Source: Spirochaetaceae bacterium (GTDB lineage: Bacteria; Spirochaetota; Spirochaetia; Treponematales; Breznakiellaceae). From it: 13,981 bases of DNA. A model generated the notes under the pieces. The model had not been told where the DNA came from. It saw nothing but the letters and a program-made list of their open reading frames with translations, and ran no database searches. A program made the position numbers and the translations under genes. Positions 5,668 through 12,743 of the stretch are shown here, one piece after another. The number at the start of each line of letters is the position of its first letter. Position 1 is the first letter of the stretch. Location of the stretch: contig JAIRPU010000103.1 in assembly GCA_031256815.1 (NCBI GenBank), positions 1 to 13,981 on the forward strand. Direction: 5' to 3'.

Positions 5668-7383
5668 ATGATGGCTTTTTTATTATGTTTTAAACAAAAA
5701 GGCGCTTGGCATTTTTTTCTGCCGGTATTGTTTTTTACGTCATTTATAATTTTAGCGGCGTCTTGTAGTGTAACTGGAACTGCGGCCGCCATTCCAATTA
5801 GTGCCGTCGAAGAGGCGCTTGGCGGCATTAAAGGAAACGGCGCTCAGGATTATACGGTCGCATTTCGTGACGGTAATAACCTGCTTTTGCGGCTTCCTGT
5901 TGTAGTTTCAAATGACAACTCCCGCGTACTAATGGTTCCTGATTTTAAAACAGGTACAGGCGAAACTATCCCAAAAAAACAAGGATATGTTTTTACAGGC
6001 TGGAACGATGCGTTACACGGTAACGGTGAATTTTTCATGGAAAACTCTCCTTTGCCCGATGGCAAAAACAGTCTTGTGCTGTATGCGCAGTGGTCTGTAT
6101 CAACCAGGGAAATCACCATATATTACCAATTGCGTTCAACATTAAATGAGGTAAAGAATGCGCTGCTAAATGCAAATTCGGTTTATAATGACGAAATAAT
6201 TATTGGCAGCGGAGCGTTTTCCGGCGGCGAGATGCAGGCCGAAAAAACAGCGTTTATGAATAATTTAAACGAAAAAATTGATGAAGCGGAGCTGCTCTTA
6301 ATGGGTATTGTTAGAATGATACCGGTAACCAATGTTGAAAAACCGAACGGCGAAACCGGAATCGAGCTTATCGCTTATTATGAATATGATTATGACGCTA
6401 TGGATGCAATAAAAAAAGAGATTGAAACACTTATGCAAAATGAGCTTTTTGATCCTGGTAATTTTTATCCTTCTTCGCAAATCATGGATCAGCCAAAGAT
6501 TTATTCGGTAACTGTTACAAGCACAGGTTATTACGATATAGAACTTTATGGCGCTTCCGGCGGGCATATATGGTCAAAAAATGATAAAACCGCACTTGGC
6601 GGACTTGGCGGGTATACCAGGGGAACCATAAAACTTAACGCCGGAACTGTACTTAAATTTAGGGTTGGAGGCGAAGGCAAAGGAACCGCTAAATACGAAG
6701 GTGTCGAATTCAATAAAATAATTGATTATACCAATGACAGGGCTGGAAGATACGAAGGAGCGCATGAAGGCGGCTTTAATGGCGGCGGTTCTGGCGGCGC
6801 TTCGGCTTCAGATTATGCCGGCGGCAGCGGCGGCGGCGGCGCTACAGATGTGCGAATAAAACAAGGGACTGAAGGCCGTTATAAAAATGGCGTAAATAAC
6901 TGGAGTTTTGACACTTACAATGATATTGATCTTAGAATTATGGTTGCCGCCGGTGGCGGCGGTGCCGCACAAAGCGCAAATATCAGTGTAAACAACTGGC
7001 CCGGCCTTGCCGGAGGTAACGCCGGCAGCTCCGGTTTTTTAAGAAATAATCTTCCAGGGCCTCGCGCCGGAGATAACATGGAACTTTTGCCAAACACGTA
7101 CAGCGACGGCAGTGTAAGTTCCGGTAGTATCAAAGGCATAGGCGGCGCGGGGAATAAAGGCGTCCCATCGGAGGGAACTGGCGGCGGCGGCGGCGGATAC
7201 TACGGCGGTGAATCTTTAAGCACTATTTCCAGCACGGCGTACACCGCTTCCGGCGCAGGTGGCTCAAACTATATTTCCAATGAATTTACGGAAAAAACAC
7301 AAACAGCGCCCCAAAATGCGCCGGTGCGATTTGGAAATGGAATGGCTTTGATTCGCTGGTCGGCAAAGAACACCTCAAAATAA
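5668..7383 (+). CDS. Lipoprotein with InlB-like repeat and ALK/LTK-type glycine-rich domain
   Basis: The 571-residue product has a hydrophobic leader ending in the lipobox LAASC, so Cys33 is the likely lipid-modified residue. An InlB-like repeat follows at about 85-142 (GYVFTGW, then LVLYAQW), then a helical, charged linker (about 150-265). A glycine-rich domain covers about 277-565, starting with a beta-rich segment (YSVTVTSTGYYDIELYGASGG) and containing GGYTRGTIKL, FRVGGEG, GGSGGGGATDVRI, MVAAGGGGA, GGGGGGYYGG, GAGGSNY and GNGMALIRW. This order is that of Pfam Gly_rich/ALK_LTK_GRD domains, known in bacteria and in the ALK receptor. AGGGG at 5661-5665 is only 2 bp from the first ATG and 5 bp from the second (5671), so translation may begin at the latter. 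It is probably anchored at a membrane surface; ligand unknown. Confidence 0.82.
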   Translation: MMAFLLCFKQKGAWHFFLPVLFFTSFIILAASCSVTGTAAAIPISAVEEALGGIKGNGAQDYTVAFRDGNNLLLRLPVVVSNDNSRVLMVPDFKTGTGETIPKKQGYVFTGWNDALHGNGEFFMENSPLPDGKNSLVLYAQWSVSTREITIYYQLRSTLNEVKNALLNANSVYNDEIIIGSGAFSGGEMQAEKTAFMNNLNEKIDEAELLLMGIVRMIPVTNVEKPNGETGIELIAYYEYDYDAMDAIKKEIETLMQNELFDPGNFYPSSQIMDQPKIYSVTVTSTGYYDIELYGASGGHIWSKNDKTALGGLGGYTRGTIKLNAGTVLKFRVGGEGKGTAKYEGVEFNKIIDYTNDRAGRYEGAHEGGFNGGGSGGASASDYAGGSGGGGATDVRIKQGTEGRYKNGVNNWSFDTYNDIDLRIMVAAGGGGAAQSANISVNNWPGLAGGNAGSSGFLRNNLPGPRAGDNMELLPNTYSDGSVSSGSIKGIGGAGNKGVPSEGTGGGGGGYYGGESLSTISSTAYTASGAGGSNYISNEFTEKTQTAPQNAPVRFGNGMALIRWSAKNTSK

Positions 7384-8237
7384 TGCATAAAAAGCCTTGG
7401 CATAAAAAAGGCCAGGTGCTTATTGATGAAATAAGCGCTTCCAGTGCGGCAAGCGGCGAAGCGCTTATTTGGTTTTTGGGTCAAAGCGGTTTTGTTATAA
7501 AATTACTCAATAAAATTATTTACATAGATGCAATTTTACACGAATGGCAGGACAGCTCCGGCGCGGCACGGCTTTTGGATCCCCCTTTTTTGCCTGCCCA
7601 TCCTGTAGACGCCGATATTTTTGCATGTACTCATGACCATAGTGACCATCTTAATATAGAAACTCTTTTACCTCAGGCTAAAGGCAATAAAAACACGCTT
7701 TTTCTTGTTCCGGCGCCGATTACATCAAAACTTATCGCCGCAGGGATTCCAAGCGAAAGGATTATAGCTGCCAGAGAGGATGAAAAAATTCGACTTGGTG
7801 AATTGGAAATTCAAAGTGTAGCGGCAGCGCATAAAGAGTATTGCACAGACGAAACCGGCGCGGATTATGCGTTAGGTTACATTTTTAGCTCAGGCGGGGT
7901 TAATATATATCATGCTGGAGATACTTTTGTAACAGGCAGACTTTTGGATAGATTGCGCCTGGCCGCGCCAATTAATATTGCCATACTGCCTGTAAATGGC
8001 GGTGATTGGGAACGGGAGGCAAAAGGAATAATTGGTAATATGAGCGCGGAGGATGCCGCTAAACTCGTCCGCGCTCTTAACATAGAACTAACCATTCCAG
8101 CTCATTTTGATTTTCTTGAAGGTAATACGGCAGCTCCGGCAAGGATTATAGACGCATTTTCAACTATTGCTCCTGAGCATAAGTGCCATATTCTTGCCTT
8201 GGGCGAGCGTTTTATTTATCGTCTGCCGCCGCGTTAA
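7383..8237 (+). CDS. UlaG-family metallo-beta-lactamase-fold hydrolase
   Basis: The 284-residue product has the metal site of the fold: HDHSDH at 84-89, His150, Asp180 (YHAGDT) and His241 (IPAHFD). The early ALIWFLGQSGFVIK block, the GIPSERII segment and the MSAEDAAKLVRALN block line up with the E. coli ascorbate-6-phosphate lactonase UlaG. No other ulaG-pathway gene (transport or sugar-phosphate steps) is present, so the substrate is probably different and is left open. It has no signal peptide and should be cytoplasmic. The ATG overlaps the lipoprotein stop by one base (TAATG) and no clear Shine-Dalgarno precedes it, which points to translational coupling. The extra 25 N-terminal residues before the conserved block are usual for the family. 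The 3' end lies 7 bp from the convergent fliL stop. Confidence 0.85.
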   Translation: MHKKPWHKKGQVLIDEISASSAASGEALIWFLGQSGFVIKLLNKIIYIDAILHEWQDSSGAARLLDPPFLPAHPVDADIFACTHDHSDHLNIETLLPQAKGNKNTLFLVPAPITSKLIAAGIPSERIIAAREDEKIRLGELEIQSVAAAHKEYCTDETGADYALGYIFSSGGVNIYHAGDTFVTGRLLDRLRLAAPINIAILPVNGGDWEREAKGIIGNMSAEDAAKLVRALNIELTIPAHFDFLEGNTAAPARIIDAFSTIAPEHKCHILALGERFIYRLPPR

Positions 8238-8244
8238 ACAGAGT

Positions 8245-8790
8245 TTATTCCATAGAAAATAAATCGAACTGTGTAAAAAGCACATTGCGAACTCTTGCTT
8301 TGTCAAGCTGCGTAGTGTTTATAAGCTCTTTTATTTCGTTTTTTATTTTCGATTCATTTTCCGGCTGTAACTCCTGGGCATATTTTGCGCTAAAATATCG
8401 TCGAAAAAAATCCTGTAACTCAACTTTACGCGCTATAAGCTCGGTTTGCGTTGCATTATCATTCAAATCATATTGAAGTATAGGCGCAACGGATACATTA
8501 AAAGGTGTAGCATCGCGGGTACGAGTACTAACTGTACCAACGCCGTCATAAGCCGAATAAATTGGTTTTACCGCAATATAAGATTCCGTTTGAGGAATCT
8601 GCGTTTGCGCCGCTTTACCGCCACTGTTCATAATGTTAAAAGTAATAACCACAACGGTTACAATAAAAACAAGCGCGCCAAGTCCAAGCGCTATAAACTT
8701 TAATAATTTTGGTAAAATCCCGCTCCCTTTTTTAGAGCCGCCTTCATCAGAACCTTCTTCAGATTCAATTACATCATCTTCATCAGCCAT
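8245..8790 (-). CDS. fliL: Flagellar basal body-associated protein FliL
   Basis: The 181-residue product begins with an acidic cytoplasmic tail, has one membrane segment at about 32-54 and a periplasmic FliL domain ending in VLFTQFDLFSME, the typical FliL C-terminus. FliL surrounds and supports the MotA/MotB stator; in spirochaetes it acts on the periplasmic flagella. GGAGGG lies just before the ATG. It follows motB by 18 bp. In T. pallidum and related species fliM and fliY come next in the fla operon; here the gene is last and faces a UlaG-family hydrolase gene 7 bp away. Confidence 0.93.
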   Translation of the reverse strand: MADEDDVIESEEGSDEGGSKKGSGILPKLLKFIALGLGALVFIVTVVVITFNIMNSGGKAAQTQIPQTESYIAVKPIYSAYDGVGTVSTRTRDATPFNVSVAPILQYDLNDNATQTELIARKVELQDFFRRYFSAKYAQELQPENESKIKNEIKELINTTQLDKARVRNVLFTQFDLFSME

Positions 8791-8808
8791 AATCCCTCCA
8801 GTTTAACG

Positions 8809-9546
8809 CTATAAATGACCTTCGTCTAAAATAATAACATCTACACGCCTGTTAAAAGCGCGTCCTTCAGGCGTGTCATCCACGGCAAGCGGTACTGTGT
8901 CAGCAAAACCAGCTACCTGGAACCGCCTGTCCGAAAGCCCTGTATCAGTTAAATATTCAAGTACCGCAATTGAACGCATTGAAGAAAGCTGCCAGTTAGA
9001 AGTCCATGGCCCTGCAGGGTCTATAGGAGCGGAATCTGTATGTCCTTCAATACGAAATTTTCTGTTAAAAAGTTCAGAAGAAGATAAAAGAGAGGCTAGG
9101 CGCAGTAAAATATCACGCGACTGTTCTATGTTGATTCGTGCCGAGGCAGGTTCAAAAAACACATCGCTTGCAAGGCTTATTACAATGCCTCTTTCATCAC
9201 TTGTTACCGTCATTTTTTTTGAATGAATTTCCGGCGTAAAAAGGCTAATCGCTTTTTTTAGTGCCGTCCCCAGCGATTTTCCTTTGTCTGTAGCTGGCAG
9301 GCTTAACACATTGTTACCAAGTTCGGCGAGACGTCCTGGAGAAAGTGTATTGCCGCCGGTATTTGCCCCCATACCACGCGCCATAAACGAGACGGTAAGC
9401 TGCGCCATAGAAGAAGGCGTAACTTCGTCCGGATTAAACATTATGGCAAAAAAACAGAGAACAAGGGTAACCATATCGGAATATGTAGTAAGCCACTCCT
9501 GCCCTGTGGGACCGCCGCCTGAATCTTTTTTTTTCTTTTTTGCCAT
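8809..9546 (-). CDS. motB: Flagellar stator protein MotB
   Basis: The 245-residue product has a lysine-rich N-terminus, one membrane helix (WLTTYSDMVTLVLCFFAIMF, residues 18-37) with the proton-binding Asp24 (Asp32 in E. coli), a plug/linker region and a C-terminal OmpA domain (about 120-238). The peptidoglycan contacts GHTD (Asp171) and SSMR (Arg191) are intact, as is FNRRVDV near the end. With MotA it forms the ion-driven stator, anchored to the cell wall. AGAGGA precedes the ATG, which lies 11 bp after the motA stop, so the two are co-translated in the usual order. Confidence 0.96.
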   Translation of the reverse strand: MAKKKKKDSGGGPTGQEWLTTYSDMVTLVLCFFAIMFNPDEVTPSSMAQLTVSFMARGMGANTGGNTLSPGRLAELGNNVLSLPATDKGKSLGTALKKAISLFTPEIHSKKMTVTSDERGIVISLASDVFFEPASARINIEQSRDILLRLASLLSSSELFNRKFRIEGHTDSAPIDPAGPWTSNWQLSSMRSIAVLEYLTDTGLSDRRFQVAGFADTVPLAVDDTPEGRAFNRRVDVIILDEGHL

Positions 9547-9557
9547 ACTATCCTCTG

Positions 9558-10340
9558 TTAATCCTTAAGTACTTCCGCTTCGACCTCTTTGCGGTCTTCA
9601 GGGGTAAGATACGAAAGCAGCTTCATCGCCAAAATTCGCGGATTATCGCCTGCTTGAATTGATAAAATCCCCTCTATTACCATTTCGCGCACCTGGCTTT
9701 CTTTTGAATCTAAACTCCTGAGCTTCGCCATAACAGGCGTTAGCAGCGCGTTTGCTATAAGCGAACCGTAAAGTGTGGTAATAAGAGCAACGGCCATATT
9801 TGGCCCTACAGAAGCCTTGTCTTCCAGGTTTTTCATCATCGCTATAAGCCCGATAACCGTCCCCAGCATACCAAAACCAGGCGCAAGCGCCGCCCACATA
9901 TTAAGCAGGCCAATTTTGCCGGCATGACGGTCCTGCATCTGGCTAACTTCAATTTCTAAAAGGTCTCTTACAACAGCGGCGTCTGTACCGTCTACAACAA
10001 GCTGCAATCCTTTTTTCATAAAAGCGTCGTCCAAATCTCCAATTTCATCTTCCAGCGAAAGCAGCCCTTCGCGCCGTGCTTTATCTGACATGGCCATAAG
10101 CTTTGTTACAATGCCCTTTTCACCAAGGTTTGGCACATTAAAAGTAACGCCTATAATTTTAAACACCCCTATCGCTTCCGGAATCTTGGCCGCAAACATA
10201 AGCGCGAACCAGGAGCCTAAAACAACAATGAGCAGAGACGGAAGGTCCCAGTATGTTGCAAGACCTGCGCCGCCGGATAGAATACCAAATACAACTGAAC
10301 CAAAAACACCAATAATACCAATTAGGGTTGCTAAATCCAT
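9558..10340 (-). CDS. motA: Flagellar stator protein MotA
   Basis: The 260-residue product has four membrane segments (about 1-21, 33-51, 147-170, 180-204). The cytoplasmic loop carries the charged residues that contact the rotor protein FliG (Arg90 in KARREGLLSLE, with Glu97). Pro154 (APGFGMLGTVIG) and Pro202 (LLTPV) are the conserved stator prolines. The start MDLATLIGIIGVFG is the usual MotA N-terminus and the only in-frame ATG, since a stop lies shortly upstream. No Shine-Dalgarno is near it. The 79-bp gap to flbD is long for this operon and holds a TATAAT and an AGGAGG with no start after it. Confidence 0.96.
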   Translation of the reverse strand: MDLATLIGIIGVFGSVVFGILSGGAGLATYWDLPSLLIVVLGSWFALMFAAKIPEAIGVFKIIGVTFNVPNLGEKGIVTKLMAMSDKARREGLLSLEDEIGDLDDAFMKKGLQLVVDGTDAAVVRDLLEIEVSQMQDRHAGKIGLLNMWAALAPGFGMLGTVIGLIAMMKNLEDKASVGPNMAVALITTLYGSLIANALLTPVMAKLRSLDSKESQVREMVIEGILSIQAGDNPRILAMKLLSYLTPEDRKEVEAEVLKD

Positions 10341-10375
10341 ATTTTTTACAGGACAGCAATATTCATATACAGAAA

Positions 10376-10381
10376 ATTATA
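10376..10381 (-). promoter_or_regulatory. Possible internal -10 element before motA
   Basis: TATAAT, a perfect sigma-70 -10 hexamer, occurs on the - strand 35 bp before the motA start within the flbD-motA gap. No recognisable -35 lies 16-18 bp upstream, so promoter activity is uncertain. Confidence 0.3.
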
Positions 10382-10415
10382 TCTATCTTCTGTTGTCCGA
10401 TACTGCCTGCAGGTT

Positions 10416-10421
10416 CCTCCT
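10416..10421 (-). promoter_or_regulatory. Shine-Dalgarno-like AGGAGG without a start codon
   Basis: AGGAGG overlaps the flbD TAG stop on the - strand. No ATG, GTG or TTG follows at usable distance; the motA ATG is about 75 bp further on. It may be a relic of a tighter flbD-motA junction or act on ribosomes in the long gap. Confidence 0.5.
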
Positions 10422-10617
10422 AAAGCTCATTGCCAAAAATACCTATTTTCGTTCTATATTCTATAATTTTTTTTATAATATCTTCAACCTTATCTCTTAC
10501 AACCACATACTTCCCTGAAAGCATAAGCATAGTCGTATCCGGTTTAGTTTCGATAGACTCTATTTGATGAGGATTTATATAATATTCAACTCCGTCGAGC
10601 CTGGTTACTTTTATCAT
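10420..10617 (-). CDS. flbD: Flagellar protein FlbD
   Basis: The 65-residue product (MIKVTRLDGVEYYINPHQIE at the start, then TTMLMLSGKYVVVRDKVEDI) matches the small FlbD family found between flgE and motA in spirochaete and some Firmicute flagellar operons. Its exact role is not settled. Length is normal for the family. There is no Shine-Dalgarno before the ATG; instead a FliA-like -10 element ends 7 bp upstream, so the mRNA may be leaderless. flgE, the usual upstream neighbour, is missing. Confidence 0.92.
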   Translation of the reverse strand: MIKVTRLDGVEYYINPHQIESIETKPDTTMLMLSGKYVVVRDKVEDIIKKIIEYRTKIGIFGNEL

Positions 10618-10624
10618 GTTTCGA

Positions 10625-10651
10625 TTTTCGGCCTTTTTTTTACGCGGGTTA
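10625..10651 (-). promoter_or_regulatory. Candidate sigma-28 (FliA) promoter for flbD-motA-motB-fliL
   Basis: On the - strand GCCGAAAA (10625-10632) differs from the FliA -10 consensus GCCGATAA at one base. TAAC (10648-10651) stands 15 bp upstream and matches TAAA at three of four bases. The spacing is that of FliA promoters. The expected start site lies at or next to the flbD ATG. Confidence 0.55.
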
Positions 10652-10660
10652 AGTATTGAT

Positions 10661-10694
10661 TTTTGGAGCTGCCTTAAAGGCTGCTACTCCAAAA
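10661..10694 (-). terminator. Hairpin at the hydrolase/flbD boundary
   Basis: TTTTGGAG (10661-10668) pairs with CTCCAAAA (10687-10694), with an inner GCC/GGC pairing (10671-10673, 10679-10681). It overlaps the stop codon of the small hydrolase. It separates the flavodiiron gene set from the flagellar set. No U-tract follows on either strand, so termination would be partial at best; it could also stabilise the 3' end. Confidence 0.45.
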
Positions 10695-11331
10695 GGTCAA
10701 GATTATACCAAAGCCTTTCGTTTTTTGTACGGTTTTCATGAAAATTATTTATGCTTATATTAAATTTACGCTCTACTTCCAGCGAAGACGGCGGGCCGTG
10801 TCCTGGAAATATAATATAATTGCTATGTAACTGGAAAATGGTATTTTGTATTTTTGCTATTTCGCGCATCGCGCCATAAGGGCTTGGCGTAGTGCCGAAT
10901 ATGCCTGCGCTTATAACATCACCGGTAAAAAGGAAATGCTCTGTTTTGTAAACAACAGAGTCTGATGAATGGCCTGGTATGGAAATTACTTCAATGTTAA
11001 AAGCGCCTATTTGTAATAGTTCTCCATCTTTAACAACACGAGTTTTGTTACCTAAAACACTTGGAGCGCCAGCATAAATTTCTGTATTGTAAATACGCAT
11101 AAGAGAACGCAGCCCTGAAACATGATTTTCGTGGTTATGCGTAATCAATATTCCTTTAAGGCAATACCCCTCTTTTTCTATAAATTTAACAATCACCTCA
11201 TCCATGCTGCCGGGGTCAACAAGCAGCGCCTGTTTTTCTGTTTTAAAATTTTCGGATACGTTTACATACTCTGCGCCGAGCATATAACAATTACAAAAAC
11301 CACATGGGCAATAATGGACAAGTACTTTCAT
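10684..11331 (-). CDS. Glyoxalase-II-like metallo-beta-lactamase-fold hydrolase
   Basis: The 215-residue product has the fold's landmarks: VDPGS (39-42), THNHENHVSG (64-73), PGHSSDS (His121), FTGDV (Asp138) and PGHGP (His178). This is the set of small glyoxalase II-like hydrolases that act on thioesters or related compounds. The usual HxHxDH motif reads HNHENH, so the Asp that helps hold the second metal is Asn69. The N-terminus has a Cys cluster (Cys8, 10, 13, 15 in YCPCGFCNC) not typical of the family; only the last Cys, within NCYML, is common. It is probably cytoplasmic. It starts 9 bp after the pentapeptide-repeat gene with a weak AGAG ribosome site, so it is likely the last gene of the flavodiiron operon. 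Confidence 0.85.
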   Translation of the reverse strand: MKVLVHYCPCGFCNCYMLGAEYVNVSENFKTEKQALLVDPGSMDEVIVKFIEKEGYCLKGILITHNHENHVSGLRSLMRIYNTEIYAGAPSVLGNKTRVVKDGELLQIGAFNIEVISIPGHSSDSVVYKTEHFLFTGDVISAGIFGTTPSPYGAMREIAKIQNTIFQLHSNYIIFPGHGPPSSLEVERKFNISINNFHENRTKNERLWYNLDLLE

Positions 11332-11340
11332 TTTTACTCT

Positions 11341-11931
11341 CTAAAGAATAGAATACACAAAAACCGCTTCTGCAGTATTCGATGATTTTAACAAAACATT
11401 TTCTTGTTTTGTATTAAGAAAAAAAACTTTCTTTACGTTACAATCATCCATTTTAACATCTCTAAGCTTTGCGCTGTTAAAACGGCTGTTATAAAGATCC
11501 GAATGACTAAAGCGTGTGTTATAAATATCCGCTCCGCAAAAACTAATATGCAATAAGTCGGAACATTCAAAATTGCAGTTGTTAAAAGAACAGCCACCGA
11601 ATGAAACAAACTGCATATCGCTGTTTGAAAAGTCGCAGTTTGAAAAAACGGCAAAGTCAAAAAAATTCATTCGCATTACGCAGCCTGAAAAACTGCAATC
11701 CACAAAAACAGCTGCCGTAAAATTGCATCCGGCAAAAGACTTTTGAGAAAAATTTGCATTATTAAATTCAAGCAGCGCCGCATTAATGTCGCGCACTTTT
11801 TGTTCATTATTTATTAAGCTGAATATCCGCCGTGATTCCTCAATCCTGTCGGAACAATGAAGCGCGCATAAATTTGAACCGGAAAGCGCCGCGTTGTTGC
11901 ACCCCGCGGCGCATGGTATTAGTTTAAACAT
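11341..11931 (-). CDS. Pentapeptide-repeat protein with N-terminal Cys motif
   Basis: The 196-residue product has two parts. Residues 7-26 hold Cys7, Cys11, Cys22, His25 and Cys26 (CAAGC, then LCALHC), a layout that could bind zinc. Residues about 59-173 form a pentapeptide-repeat helix with Phe, Leu or Met at every fifth position (61, 66, 71, 76, 81, 86, 91 and so on to 161 and 171) and Ala, Cys or Ser two residues before, giving about 23 repeats or five to six coils. Cys is unusually common at that inner position. The family includes DNA mimics that bind gyrase, but most members have no known role. The ATG overlaps the regulator stop by 8 bp (ATGTTTAA), so translation is coupled to it. Confidence 0.85.
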   Translation of the reverse strand: MFKLIPCAAGCNNAALSGSNLCALHCSDRIEESRRIFSLINNEQKVRDINAALLEFNNANFSQKSFAGCNFTAAVFVDCSFSGCVMRMNFFDFAVFSNCDFSNSDMQFVSFGGCSFNNCNFECSDLLHISFCGADIYNTRFSHSDLYNSRFNSAKLRDVKMDDCNVKKVFFLNTKQENVLLKSSNTAEAVFVYSIL

Positions 11932-12694
11932 GGCTGGCCAAACGTGTTTTTACCGGTTTTGTGGTTCTTAACAAAGGAACGTTTTCTTGTTTTAAAATAT
12001 GTTTTCTTCGTGCGTCGCGTACTGTAAAGCTGTTGCTGTTTACGTGTATTGCGATTTGGGTTCTGTGCTGCAAACCGGTCTTTTGCAAAATCGAAGAAAT
12101 ATAGTTACGAACTGTACCTTCGTTTAAATTTATTCGTTTTGCTATCTCCTTGTTTGTCATACCTTCTCCAACAAAAGAAGCAATACGCAATTCTGTACGC
12201 GTAATTTCCATTTGACTTGCCTCCTGTTCAGGAGTCTCTTGTAATCCATTTTTGGAGTTAAGCGATTTTAGCTGCGTTGAATACAGGCGCACTACTTTTG
12301 ATGTTACACTATTACTAAGGAAATAACACTTTTCTAAAATAACACGGCGGACAGCAGCGCAAATTTCACTGTAAACAACATCTTCAAGCAGAAAACTAGC
12401 CGCGCCGCTCGACACAAAGTCGATTACAGCGGCATCACTGGCTTCTTTTCCAATAATAATTACAGCTGTATCCGGAGACCGTATACCAAGAGAATGGGTA
12501 AGTTTTAAACCATTTAAAAAAGGAAGATCTGTATTAATAATAATCACGTCCGGTTTTAATTCTTCGCAAAGCTGCAAAGCATCGCAACCATCTCTTCCTA
12601 CTCCAACAATGTTAAAATCTTCCTGAACGTTAAGCAGTCCGCACAGACCGTTTCTCATCCAATCTTTATTTTCCACAACAATAATCGTTATCAT
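11924..12694 (-). CDS. NarL/FixJ-type response regulator with degenerate receiver
   Basis: The 256-residue product has an N-terminal receiver fold (1-120) and a LuxR-type helix-turn-helix at about 164-217 (TNKEIAKRINLNEGTVRNYI). The receiver lacks its chemistry: the phospho-acceptor Asp is Asn54 (IIINTDLP), the acidic pair is Glu8-Asn9, the switch Thr is Gly82 and the conserved Lys is Glu104 (FLLEDV). It should therefore not respond to ordinary phosphorylation. The start chosen is the ATG at 12692-12694, 6 bp after GGAGG; a TTG four codons earlier is in frame but sits inside that ribosome site. It follows the flavodiiron gene by 49 bp, and no histidine kinase is nearby. It may control this operon, but its targets are unknown. 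Confidence 0.88.
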   Translation of the reverse strand: MITIIVVENKDWMRNGLCGLLNVQEDFNIVGVGRDGCDALQLCEELKPDVIIINTDLPFLNGLKLTHSLGIRSPDTAVIIIGKEASDAAVIDFVSSGAASFLLEDVVYSEICAAVRRVILEKCYFLSNSVTSKVVRLYSTQLKSLNSKNGLQETPEQEASQMEITRTELRIASFVGEGMTNKEIAKRINLNEGTVRNYISSILQKTGLQHRTQIAIHVNSNSFTVRDARRKHILKQENVPLLRTTKPVKTRLASHV

Positions 12695-12743
12695 ATAATC
12701 CTCCAAAAATATGATTTTTTACTGCTTTTAATTACGCAATTTT

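Noticed and set aside
7383..8237. Ascorbate utilisation role for the UlaG-family gene
   Set aside because: Family resemblance is clear, but none of the other ula genes is nearby and the family covers many substrates, so no ulaG symbol was assigned.
12695..12706. TTG start four codons before the regulator ATG
   Set aside because: It overlaps or abuts the GGAGG that serves the ATG at 12692-12694, and receiver domains normally begin a few residues before the first strand, as that ATG gives.
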